Origin: Oscillibacter sp.
GTDB lineage: Bacteria > Bacillota > Clostridia > Oscillospirales > Oscillospiraceae
DNA length: 5,212 bases
Reading direction: 5' to 3'
Assembly: GCA_009773995.1 (NCBI GenBank)
Contig: VSMY01000149.1
Coordinates: forward strand, 1 to 5,212
The first letter of the stretch is position 1, and each line of letters begins with the position of its first letter. The position numbers were made by a program, and so were the translations under genes. This document shows positions 1 to 5,212 of the stretch, piece by piece. Under the pieces are notes generated by a model. The model was not told the origin of the DNA. It saw only the letters and a program-made list of their open reading frames with translations, and made no database searches.

Positions 1-755
1 CCCGGAGGGAGCCCCAGACGCCCGCTCCGAGCGGGCGGAAGCCCTTCCCGCCCCTGCGGGGGGACGCGCCGCCCTCGGTGGTCCGGCAGGCGCCGGAGAA
101 CCCGCCCCGGCCGGAGGAGCGCCCCTTTGTCCCGGCCATCCCCCAAGGGGGGACGGAGGCGCCGGGACAGGAGAGCCTGGAGCCCCGGAAGGAGGCCCCC
201 TGGCGCGTCGCCGGGGAGGTGCTGCGGACCTACATCGTCTGCGAGAGCGAGGAGGGCTGCGTCTACCTCATCGACAAGCACGCCGCCCACGAGCGGGTGA
301 ACTTCGATCGGCTGAAAGCCGCCCTGGAGCCCCCCATGCGCCAGGCCCTGCTGACCCCCGCCGCCGTGGAGCTGGGAAGGGAGGACGGGGCCCTGCTGCT
401 GGAGAACCTGCCCCTTTTGGAGGAGTTCGGCTTTTCCTGCGAGGACTTCGGCGGGGGGACCCTGCTGGTCCGGGAGGTCCCGGCGGACATCGACGCCGCC
501 GGCGTGACGGCCACGCTGGAGGAGATCGCCGCCGAGCTCCGCCAGGGCCGCTCCCCCGCCGAGCGGCGGGAGGCCCTGCTCCACACCATGGCCTGCAAGG
601 CCGCCATCAAGGGCGGCTGGAAGAGCGATCCGGCGGAGCTTCGGGCGCTGGTGGACAGGGTCCAGAGCGGCGAGGTAAGGTACTGCCCCCACGGGCGGCC
701 CGTGGCGGTGAAGCTCACGAAATACGAGCTTGAGAAACTGTTCAAGCGGGCATAG
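1..755 (+). CDS. mutL: DNA mismatch repair protein MutL, C-terminal part (5' end outside window)
   Basis: MutL couples MutS mismatch recognition to strand incision. In bacteria without MutH its C-terminal domain is a metal-dependent nicking endonuclease. The reading frame is open from base 3, so the N-terminal GHKL ATPase domain lies off the left edge and about 250 residues are visible. They begin with a Pro/Arg/Glu-rich linker (to about base 190), followed by the dimerisation/endonuclease domain. Visible signatures are DKHAAHERV at 273-299 (the DQHA-x2-E-x4-E metal site, with Lys for Gln and Asp in place of the last Glu), QALLTP at 342-359 (resembling the QxxLxP sliding-clamp motif), ACKAAIKGG at 591-617, CPHGRP at 684-701 and a C-terminal LEKLFKR. 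This is the nuclease-competent MutL class. It ends 16 bases before miaA and is probably co-transcribed with it. A GTG at 78 is in frame but is internal to the protein, not a start. Confidence 0.96.
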   Translation, partial: RREPQTPAPSGRKPFPPLRGDAPPSVVRQAPENPPRPEERPFVPAIPQGGTEAPGQESLEPRKEAPWRVAGEVLRTYIVCESEEGCVYLIDKHAAHERVNFDRLKAALEPPMRQALLTPAAVELGREDGALLLENLPLLEEFGFSCEDFGGGTLLVREVPADIDAAGVTATLEEIAAELRQGRSPAERREALLHTMACKAAIKGGWKSDPAELRALVDRVQSGEVRYCPHGRPVAVKLTKYELEKLFKRA

Positions 756-757
756 AC

Positions 758-763
758 AGGAGG
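758..763 (+). promoter_or_regulatory. Ribosome binding site of miaA
   Basis: AGGAGG lies 8 bases before the ATG at 772. It fixes the miaA start there. An in-frame upstream ATG at 730 lies inside mutL and would add 14 residues without family resemblance. Confidence 0.85.
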
Positions 764-771
764 ACGCCGGC

Positions 772-1716
772 ATGGCGGGAAAAATCGTCTGCGTCGTGGG
801 CCCCACCGCCTGCGGGAAGACCACCCTGGGGGTGCTGCTGGCCAAGAAATTCCACGGCGAGGTGGTCTCCGCCGACTCCATGCAGATCTATAAAGGCATG
901 ACCATCGGCACCGCCGCCCCCACGCCGGAGGAGATGGACGGCGTGCCCCACCACATGATCGCGGTAAGCGGCCCGGAGGAGCAATGGTCCGCCGCCCGGT
1001 ACGCCCAGGAGGCCGTCCCCGTGGTGGACGATATCCTGGCGAAGGGGAAGCTTCCCATCTTGGTGGGAGGCACGGGCCTGTGGATTGACGCGGTGGTCCG
1101 GGGCCACGGCTTCGCGGCGGGCCAGGCCGGGGGAGCCGTGCGGAAGGAGCTGGAGAGCCGCCTGGCGGCGGAGGGCGTAGGGCCCCTGCTGGAAGAGCTG
1201 CGGGCCGTGGACCCGGCGGCGGCGGAACGCCTCCACCCGGCGGACGAGAAGCGGATTCTGCGGGCCCTGGAGGTCTTCCGGGAGACCGGGAAGACCATCA
1301 CCGCCCACAACGAGGAGACGAAGGCCCTGCCCCCCCGGTACGACGCGGTGTGGATCGGCCTCCAGTTCGCCGACCGGGAGGACATGAAGCGCCTCATCGA
1401 CCGGCGGGTGGACCGCATGGCGGAGGAGGGATTGCTGGACGAGGTCCGGGCCCTTTTACGCCGGGGCCTGCCCCCAAGCGCCACGGCCCTCCAGGCCATT
1501 GGGTACAAGGAGTTTCTGGGTGTTCTGGAGGGGACGAGAACGGAGGCGGAGGCCCTGGCGGAGGTAAAGCTCCGCTCCCGGCAGTACGCCAAGCGGCAGC
1601 TGACCTGGCTGCGGCGGAATCCGGCCGTCCACTGGATCTTCTGGGAAAAAGACCGGGATTTTGTCCGGGCCTTACAGGTTTCGACGGAAATTCTCTCTGC
1701 GGAGGGGGTATCCTAG
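772..1716 (+). CDS. miaA: tRNA dimethylallyltransferase MiaA
   Basis: MiaA transfers a dimethylallyl group from DMAPP to N6 of A37 in tRNAs that read codons starting with U. This is the first step towards ms2i6A and supports accurate decoding. The 314-residue product has the usual family length. In order: P-loop GPTACGKT (10-17); DSMQIY (35-40) with the likely catalytic Asp35; VPHH (58-61); LVGGTGLW (97-104) with the conserved Thr101; the variable helical insertion (about 118-190); RRVDRM (211-216); QAIGYKE (241-247); and RQYAKRQLTWLRR (270-282), the conserved C-terminal basic motif. All key residues I know of are present. The ATG at 772 is chosen because AGGAGG sits 8 bases upstream and the P-loop then falls at the normal distance from the N-terminus. 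It follows mutL by 16 bases and precedes hfq by 122. Confidence 0.97.
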   Translation: MAGKIVCVVGPTACGKTTLGVLLAKKFHGEVVSADSMQIYKGMTIGTAAPTPEEMDGVPHHMIAVSGPEEQWSAARYAQEAVPVVDDILAKGKLPILVGGTGLWIDAVVRGHGFAAGQAGGAVRKELESRLAAEGVGPLLEELRAVDPAAAERLHPADEKRILRALEVFRETGKTITAHNEETKALPPRYDAVWIGLQFADREDMKRLIDRRVDRMAEEGLLDEVRALLRRGLPPSATALQAIGYKEFLGVLEGTRTEAEALAEVKLRSRQYAKRQLTWLRRNPAVHWIFWEKDRDFVRALQVSTEILSAEGVS

Positions 1717-1725
1717 AAATTGGCA

Positions 1726-1771
1726 AAACGATTCGCCCGGAGCCTCTCGGGGAAGCCGAGGTCCATCGTTT
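1726..1771 (+). other. Possible folded RNA element in the miaA-hfq gap
   Basis: Nested complementarity is visible: AAACGAT (1726-1732) pairs with ATCGTTT (1765-1771), GGA (1739-1741) with TCC (1762-1764), and CTCGG (1746-1750) with CCGAG (1756-1760) around a GGAAG loop. A bulge remains on the 5' side. It starts 9 bases after the miaA stop and would be part of the hfq leader or a processed RNA. It matches no riboswitch consensus I recognise. The stems are short and interrupted, so chance folding is possible. Confidence 0.3.
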
Positions 1772-1788
1772 CGCTGAACCAACCAACA

Positions 1789-1810
1789 GCGCCTCCCCCC
1801 AGGGAGGCGC
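1789..1810 (+). repeat. Perfect 9-bp hairpin upstream of hfq
   Basis: GCGCCTCCC (1789-1797) pairs perfectly with GGGAGGCGC (1802-1810) across a four-base CCCA loop. The pairing is nearly all G-C, so the RNA stem should be very stable. It ends 14 bases before the hfq ribosome binding site. No T-run follows on either strand, which argues against an intrinsic terminator. Plausible roles are an mRNA stabiliser, a processing site between miaA and hfq, or a platform for translational control. The structure is seen directly; the role is inferred. Confidence 0.6.
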
Positions 1811-1824
1811 GCGGACAAAAGAAA

Positions 1825-1830
1825 AAGGAG
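1825..1830 (+). promoter_or_regulatory. Ribosome binding site of hfq within a purine tract
   Basis: AAGGAG lies 8 bases before the ATG at 1839 and sets the hfq start. The frame is open much further upstream into miaA, but that extension resembles nothing. The site is the end of a 14-base all-purine run (1817-1830) rich in A, the kind of sequence Hfq proteins bind. Confidence 0.8.
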
Positions 1831-1838
1831 CGGACGAT

Positions 1839-2066
1839 ATGCACAACAAACAGAACTTACAGGACCTCTTCCTTCTCCGGGCCAAGCGGGACCGGGTGCC
1901 CGTCACCATGTTTTTGATGAACGGCTTCCAGATGCGGGGGACCATCACCGGCTTCGACCCCTTCGTGGTCATCCTGGACAGCGAGGGGCGGCAGCAGGTG
2001 ATTTACAAGCACGCCATCTCCACCATCGCCCCCACCCGGACGGTCTCCCTGGCCGAGGAGGAGTGA
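1839..2066 (+). CDS. hfq: RNA chaperone Hfq
   Basis: Hfq is a hexameric Sm-like ring that binds A-rich and U-rich RNA and helps small RNAs act on mRNAs. The product is 75 residues, a short Gram-positive-type form with only a brief acidic tail (ending LAEEE) instead of the long disordered tail of enterobacteria. Seen in order: the N-terminal helix with LQD (7-9); rim residues KRDR (16-19), comparable to RRER in E. coli; the Sm1 strands VPVTMFLMNGFQMRG (20-34); GFDPF (38-42), matching the S-F-D-Q-F RNA-binding region; and the Sm2 signature IYKHAIST (55-62) with the YKH uridine-binding residues. The miaA-hfq neighbourhood is conserved from Proteobacteria to Clostridia. The start is fixed by AAGGAG 8 bases upstream. 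The 122-base leader has a strong hairpin and a purine tract that could serve autoregulation. Confidence 0.97.
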   Translation: MHNKQNLQDLFLLRAKRDRVPVTMFLMNGFQMRGTITGFDPFVVILDSEGRQQVIYKHAISTIAPTRTVSLAEEE

Positions 2067-2118
2067 TCCCGGCGGGACCGAGACGAGGAAGGCTACATAA
2101 AGGCTGAATAAGAGCGCT

Positions 2119-3411
2119 ATGAAAAAGAAACGAAGCGGCATTGGAACCAAATTACTGATGGCCGCCCTCTTCCTGGGAGTGGCGGCCTACTTCGGCGTCC
2201 AGGCGTTCCAGTACCTGGACGACCCCCTGGGGGTGACCCTGGCCTACCGCTACGAGGTGGAGCAGGCCGTGGACATGACGGGCTTCGTGGTCCGGGAGGA
2301 GCGGGTGCTGCCCGACGAGGGCGGCGGCCTCCTCCGGATTCAGCGGACGGAGGGAGAACGCGTGGCCGCCGGGGGAACCGTGGCCTCGGTCTACGCGGAC
2401 CAGGCCTCCCTGGACCGCCAGGCGGAGATCGACAGCCTGGAGAGCCGGGTGGAGCAGCTCCAATACGCCCAGGACCTGGCCCTGGCGGCGGAGACCACCC
2501 GGAAGCTGGACGCGCAGATTACCCAGAACCTGCTGGAATACCGCCGCTTTCTGGCGGCGGACAGGCTCTATGACGCGGAGAGCACGGCCCTGGAGCTCCG
2601 GGCCCTGGTGCTCAAGCGGGACTACAGCGACACGGGCGGCGGAGACGCGGCCCTCCAGCTCCAGGAGCTGGGGGCCCAGCTTTTGAATCTCCGGTCCCAG
2701 GCCGAGGGCTCCGTCCGGCGGATCACGGCCCCGGAGGCGGGGCTGTACTCCGCCGAGGTGGACGGCTACGAGACCGTGCTGACCCCGGACGCGCTGGACG
2801 GCCTGACGCCCTCCGGCCTGGCGGAGCTGACGGCGGACCCGGCGGCGGTTTCCCGGACGGGAAAGCTGGTGCTGGGGGACGAGTGGCGCTATGCCGCCGT
2901 GTTGTCCATCGAGGACGCCGTGGCCCTCCAGAGCTTGCAGGAGGAGAGCGGGGGGACGCTGTGCCTCCGCTTCTCCAAGGGGGTGGACCGGGATCTGCCG
3001 GCGGTGCTGGAATCCGTCGGGCCCCGGGAGAACGGCCGGGTGGTGGCGGTGTTCCGGGGGAACGCCTATCTCCGGGAGCTGACGCTGCTGCGCCAGCAGC
3101 GGGCCCAGATCATCACCGGCGTTGTCTCCGGCATCCGGGTCCCGCGGGAGAGCCTCCGGGCGGAGAGGGCCTACCTGGACGAGAACGGGAAGACCGTCAC
3201 GGAGGACTGCGCCGGCGTCTACTGCCTGGTGGGCCGGGAGGCCCGGTTTAAGCCGGTGGAGGTGGTCCACAGCGGCGAGAGCTTCGCCCTGGTGGCCCCC
3301 GCGCCGGAGCTGGACCAGAGCGTGGAGAAGGACGCCAAGCGGATGATCCGCCCCGGAGAGCAGGTCATCGTCTCCGCCCGGGGCTTGTTCGACGGAAAGG
3401 TCCTGCAATAG
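2119..3411 (+). CDS. HlyD-like membrane-fusion/adaptor protein of the sepF cluster
   Basis: This 430-residue protein looks like a membrane-anchored HlyD-type periplasmic/extracytoplasmic adaptor. A basic N-terminus (MKKKRSGIGTK) precedes one hydrophobic anchor (about 12-28), so most of the chain should lie outside the membrane. The layout fits the family: first half of a lipoyl-like lobe (about 52-93, with EGERVAAGGTVASVY), an alpha-hairpin/coiled-coil region (about 95-200, with a Gly-rich turn DTGGG at 171-175), the returning lobe (ITAPEAGLYSAEVDGYE, 202-218), then beta-rich domains (about 250-425) with GVYCLVGREARFKPVEV (366-382) and a closing RPGEQVIV (411-418). Cys364 and Cys369 lie close together. 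No ABC or MFS exporter gene is adjacent. As I recall, such proteins recur beside yggS-sepF in Clostridia, which suggests a role in envelope or division, but the function is unproven. Only a weak ribosome site (AAAGG, 15 bases upstream) precedes the ATG. The start is kept because it gives a normal membrane anchor. Confidence 0.75.
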   Translation: MKKKRSGIGTKLLMAALFLGVAAYFGVQAFQYLDDPLGVTLAYRYEVEQAVDMTGFVVREERVLPDEGGGLLRIQRTEGERVAAGGTVASVYADQASLDRQAEIDSLESRVEQLQYAQDLALAAETTRKLDAQITQNLLEYRRFLAADRLYDAESTALELRALVLKRDYSDTGGGDAALQLQELGAQLLNLRSQAEGSVRRITAPEAGLYSAEVDGYETVLTPDALDGLTPSGLAELTADPAAVSRTGKLVLGDEWRYAAVLSIEDAVALQSLQEESGGTLCLRFSKGVDRDLPAVLESVGPRENGRVVAVFRGNAYLRELTLLRQQRAQIITGVVSGIRVPRESLRAERAYLDENGKTVTEDCAGVYCLVGREARFKPVEVVHSGESFALVAPAPELDQSVEKDAKRMIRPGEQVIVSARGLFDGKVLQ

Positions 3412-3477
3412 GGGCCGCCGCCAAAGCCGGGCTGGAAAAAGCGCGGATAACAGAACCAAAGAAAGAGGGATGAACCC

Positions 3478-4170
3478 ATGTCCATCGCGGAAAACATCGC
3501 CCGGGTCCGGGCGAACATCGCCGCCGCCGCCGGAGCGGCGGGCCGGAGGCCCGAGGAAATCACCCTGGTGGGGGCCAGCAAGATGAACGACGCCTCCCGC
3601 TGCCGGGCGGCCGTGGCCGCCGGGATCGACGCCCTGGGGGAGAACCGGGTCCAGGAGATGACCGCCAAACTTCAGGAAAACGCCTACGACGGCGCGCCCC
3701 TGCACTTCATCGGGCACCTCCAGCGGAACAAGGTGAAGCAGGTGGTGGGAAAGGCGGCGCTGATCCAGTCCGTAGGCTCTCTGGAGCTGCTGGAGGAAAT
3801 TGAGAAGACCGCCGCCAGGCTGGAGATCGTTCAGGACGTCCTGCTGGAGGTCAACATCGGCGAGGAGGAGGCCAAGAGCGGCTTTGTCCCATCGGCGCTC
3901 CTCTCCGGGGCCGAAACGGCCCTGGAAAAGGAGCACGTGCGGGTGCTGGGCCTGATGGCCATTCCCCCGGCGGACGCGGAGCGGGAGGAGAATCTTCAAT
4001 ATTTTGACAAAGTTCGGGCGCTCTTCCTTGACATGAACGAGAAATTGTACCATAATAGTCTTCAGGTTCTGTCTATGGGCATGAGCGGCGACTATGAGGA
4101 CGCCGTCCGCGCTGGGGCCACCATGGTCCGGGTGGGGTCCGCCATTTTTGGGAGCCGCCATTACACATAA
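3478..4170 (+). CDS. yggS: YggS/YlmE family pyridoxal 5'-phosphate homeostasis protein
   Basis: YggS (YlmE in Bacillus, PLPBP in humans) is a monomeric alanine-racemase-like TIM barrel that binds PLP. It has no established enzymatic activity and affects vitamin B6 and amino-acid balance. The 230-residue length is normal. Seen: the PLP-binding Lys35 in LVGASKM (30-36), GENRVQE (54-60), HFIGHLQRNK (77-86), EVNIGEEEAKSGF (124-136), GLMAIPP (158-164), LSMGMSGDYEDAV (198-210) and VRVGSAIFG (217-225), the last two forming the phosphate-binding side. AGAGGG-like purines (3464-3470) lie 7 bases before the ATG. sepF follows after 23 bases, the usual ylmE-sepF pairing. Codons 172-201 (3991-4080) are unlike the rest: about half end in A or T, against 3 of the first 30 codons. 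This patch holds the proposed internal promoter. No key residue is missing. Confidence 0.95.
   Translation: MSIAENIARVRANIAAAAGAAGRRPEEITLVGASKMNDASRCRAAVAAGIDALGENRVQEMTAKLQENAYDGAPLHFIGHLQRNKVKQVVGKAALIQSVGSLELLEEIEKTAARLEIVQDVLLEVNIGEEEAKSGFVPSALLSGAETALEKEHVRVLGLMAIPPADAEREENLQYFDKVRALFLDMNEKLYHNSLQVLSMGMSGDYEDAVRAGATMVRVGSAIFGSRHYT
4028..4056 (+). promoter_or_regulatory. Probable housekeeping-sigma promoter inside yggS, reading into sepF-divIVA
   Basis: A perfect -35 box TTGACA (4028-4033) is separated by exactly 17 bases from CATAAT (4051-4056), five of six matches to the consensus -10. Transcription would start near 4062-4064, about 130 bases before the sepF ATG. It sits in an AT-rich island within very GC-rich coding sequence, where the yggS codons depart from local usage, as expected if the DNA is also selected as a promoter. 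A second TTGACA at 4004-4009 has no partner at 17 bases. There is no extended -10 TG. The match is seen directly; activity is inferred. Confidence 0.6.
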
Positions 4171-4193
4171 GATTACAAACGGGAGGTAGATCC

Positions 4194-4634
4194 ATGAGTA
4201 TCCTGGACGAGATAAAAAAGCTGACGCACCCCTACGAGGACGAGGACGACGACGCCGCCGAATTCGAGGACGAGCCCCAAGAGCGGGACATGTTTGAGGA
4301 GCGGCGCTCCTCCCGCTACGACGACCGCCGGAATAAGGTGGTGAACATCCACGCCACCACGCAGCTCAAGGTGGTGCTGGTGAAGCCGGAGCGTTTTGAG
4401 AACGCCTCGGAAATCGCCGACCAGCTGAAGGACAAACGGACGGTGGTCTTGAACCTGGAGTCCACCAACAAGGACGTGGCCCGGCGGCTCATCGACTTTT
4501 TGTCCGGCGTGGCCTACGCCGGGGAGGGCAAAATCAAAAAGGTGGCCGCCAACACCTACATCATCACCCCCTACCACGTGGACATCGAGGGGGACCTGAT
4601 CGACGAGCTGGAAAACAACGGGCTGTATTTCTGA
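4194..4634 (+). CDS. sepF: Cell division protein SepF
   Basis: SepF polymerises, binds the C-terminus of FtsZ and tethers the Z-ring to the membrane, assisting septum formation in Gram-positive bacteria. The 146-residue product has three parts. First is a short amphipathic N-terminal helix (MSILDEIKKL, 1-10) that should insert into the membrane. Next is a very acidic linker (about 14-35, EDEDDD and EFEDEP). Last is the folded SepF domain (about 48-135), with KVVLVKPERF (59-68), VVLNLES (84-90), DFLSGVAYA (101-109) and the closing ANTYIITP (119-126). The Gly-containing SGxxYAxxG region matches the part of the family involved in SepF assembly and FtsZ binding. GGAGG (4182-4186) lies 7 bases before the ATG. 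It follows yggS by 23 bases and may be read both from upstream genes and from the promoter inside yggS. Confidence 0.96.
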   Translation: MSILDEIKKLTHPYEDEDDDAAEFEDEPQERDMFEERRSSRYDDRRNKVVNIHATTQLKVVLVKPERFENASEIADQLKDKRTVVLNLESTNKDVARRLIDFLSGVAYAGEGKIKKVAANTYIITPYHVDIEGDLIDELENNGLYF

Positions 4635-4680
4635 TTCCTGAAAGATATTTGGACCGGCAGACTGGGGAGGATTTGCGACT

Positions 4681-5212
4681 ATGCTGACACCGCAGGAGGT
4701 TTCCGCCCGCTCTTTCACCAAGACGATGATGGGCGGCTACAATATGACCATGGTGGACGAGTTTCTGGACGAGCTCACCGACGACTACACGTCCCTCTAC
4801 AAGGAAAACGCCTCGCTGAAGGCCAAGATGAAGGTTCTGGTGGAAAAGGTGGAGGAGTACCGGGCCACGGAGGACTCCATGCGGGCCACCCTGCTCACGG
4901 CCCAGCGGATGGCGGACTCCATCATCAAGGAGGCGGAGGAGAAGCGGGACGGCATCCTCCGCCAGGCGGAGACCGCCGCCCGGGAGAAGCTGGAGGGCTA
5001 CCGCAGGGAGGCCGAGCAGTACAGCAAGCGCCTCCAGCAGGGACAGGAGGAGATTCAGCGCTTCGTGGCGGAGAGCCGGACGCTGTGCGAGAAGGAGCTC
5101 CGGTTTCTGGAGGAGTTCCCCACCCTGCCCCTGGAGGAGAGCGGGCCGGTGAGCGCCGCCGTGGAGGAGATTGAGGAGAAGATTCTCTCCGCGGGAGAGC
5201 CCGCCCCCGCTC
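4681..5212 (+). CDS. divIVA: DivIVA-family coiled-coil division/polarity protein, N-terminal part (3' end outside window)
   Basis: DivIVA-type proteins recognise curved membrane at poles and septa and recruit division, chromosome or wall-synthesis partners. The gene runs off the right edge with 177 residues visible and no stop. The lipid-binding N-terminal domain is seen in MLTPQEVSARSFTK (1-14), GGYNMTMVDEFLDEL (18-32) and DDYTSLYKENASLKAKM (34-50), the last starting the first coiled coil. Long heptad-like, Glu/Lys/Arg/Gln-rich helix continues to about 145. A Pro-containing break (EFPTLPLEESGP, 145-156) follows, then more acidic sequence. At the membrane-loop tip, where B. subtilis has Phe-Arg-Gly, this protein has Met-Met-Gly-Gly. 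GGGGAGG (4664-4670) lies 10 bases before the ATG. It follows sepF by 46 bases with no ylmG or ylmH between. A GpsB-type paralogue is less likely given the long coiled coil. Confidence 0.93.
   Translation, partial: MLTPQEVSARSFTKTMMGGYNMTMVDEFLDELTDDYTSLYKENASLKAKMKVLVEKVEEYRATEDSMRATLLTAQRMADSIIKEAEEKRDGILRQAETAAREKLEGYRREAEQYSKRLQQGQEEIQRFVAESRTLCEKELRFLEEFPTLPLEESGPVSAAVEEIEEKILSAGEPAPA

Noticed and set aside
889..894. TATAAA as a promoter -10 box inside miaA
   Set aside because: It encodes the conserved Ile-Tyr-Lys of the DSMQIYKG motif, and there is no -35-like sequence 16-18 bases upstream.
1789..1810. Intrinsic terminator after miaA
   Set aside because: The hairpin is perfect, but A-rich purines rather than a T-run follow it on the + strand, and no continuous T-run follows on the minus strand.
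1350..1838. N-terminal extension of the hfq frame back into miaA (an open frame of 238 residues in total)
   Set aside because: The upstream part is a Gly/Pro/Arg-rich shadow of miaA. A good ribosome site before the ATG at 1839 gives a normal-length Hfq.
1720..1917. Possible 65-residue small protein starting with TTG just after miaA
   Set aside because: It lacks a well-spaced ribosome site, overlaps hfq in another frame for over a third of its length, and its Arg/Ser/Pro-rich tail looks like a frame shadow.
3412..3477. Terminator or promoter in the gap between the HlyD-like gene and yggS
   Set aside because: Only a weak, bulged hairpin (about 3420-3434) followed by a short A-run is visible, with no T-tract and no matched -35/-10 pair. 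I see only the yggS ribosome site here.
4004..4009. Upstream TTGACA in yggS as a second promoter
   Set aside because: No TATAAT-like hexamer occurs 16-18 bases downstream. It may only add AT-richness to the real candidate at 4028-4056.
2152..4161. A 669-codon open frame on the minus strand across the HlyD-like gene and yggS
   Set aside because: It lies antisense to two well-supported genes. Long stop-free antisense frames are expected in GC-rich coding DNA, and its His/Gly/Pro/Gln/Arg-rich, low-complexity translation resembles no protein family.

Overview
The window is a strongly GC-rich stretch with G/C-ending codons, and every recognisable gene lies on the + strand. The order mutL-miaA-hfq, then an HlyD-like membrane protein, yggS, sepF and divIVA, points to an anaerobic Clostridia-type Firmicute. 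The GC-rich coding and the DivIVA N-terminus (MLTPQEVS...GGYNM) fit the Oscillospiraceae (Flavonifractor/Oscillibacter-like). The assignment is from memory of gene order and protein style, not from a search.

Left part (1-2066), nucleic-acid maintenance: the C-terminal endonuclease half of MutL enters from the left edge. MiaA (tRNA A37 dimethylallyltransferase) follows after 16 bases. A 122-base gap then leads to hfq, the RNA chaperone. The gap holds a possible folded element, a perfect 9-bp hairpin and an all-purine tract containing the hfq ribosome binding site. mutL-miaA-hfq is a widely conserved neighbourhood.

Right part (2119-5212), cell envelope and division: a 430-aa HlyD-type membrane-fusion/adaptor protein with one N-terminal membrane anchor is followed by YggS/YlmE (PLP homeostasis), SepF (FtsZ membrane anchor) and the first 177 residues of DivIVA (coiled-coil polar/septal scaffold). 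This is a version of the Gram-positive ylm division cluster. ylmG and ylmH, which commonly lie between sepF and divIVA, are absent from that position, and an HlyD-like gene lies just upstream of yggS.

Gaps between genes are short (16-122 bases) and no classical terminator was found, so the whole block could be read through. The strongest non-coding signal is inside the 3' part of yggS. An AT-rich patch with codons unlike the rest of the window contains TTGACA, exactly 17 bases, then CATAAT. This near-consensus housekeeping promoter would give sepF-divIVA its own transcript. I saw no RNA genes, mobile elements, CRISPR arrays or defence systems. Most of the window is conserved core genome, and the interest lies in regulation and local gene-order variation.
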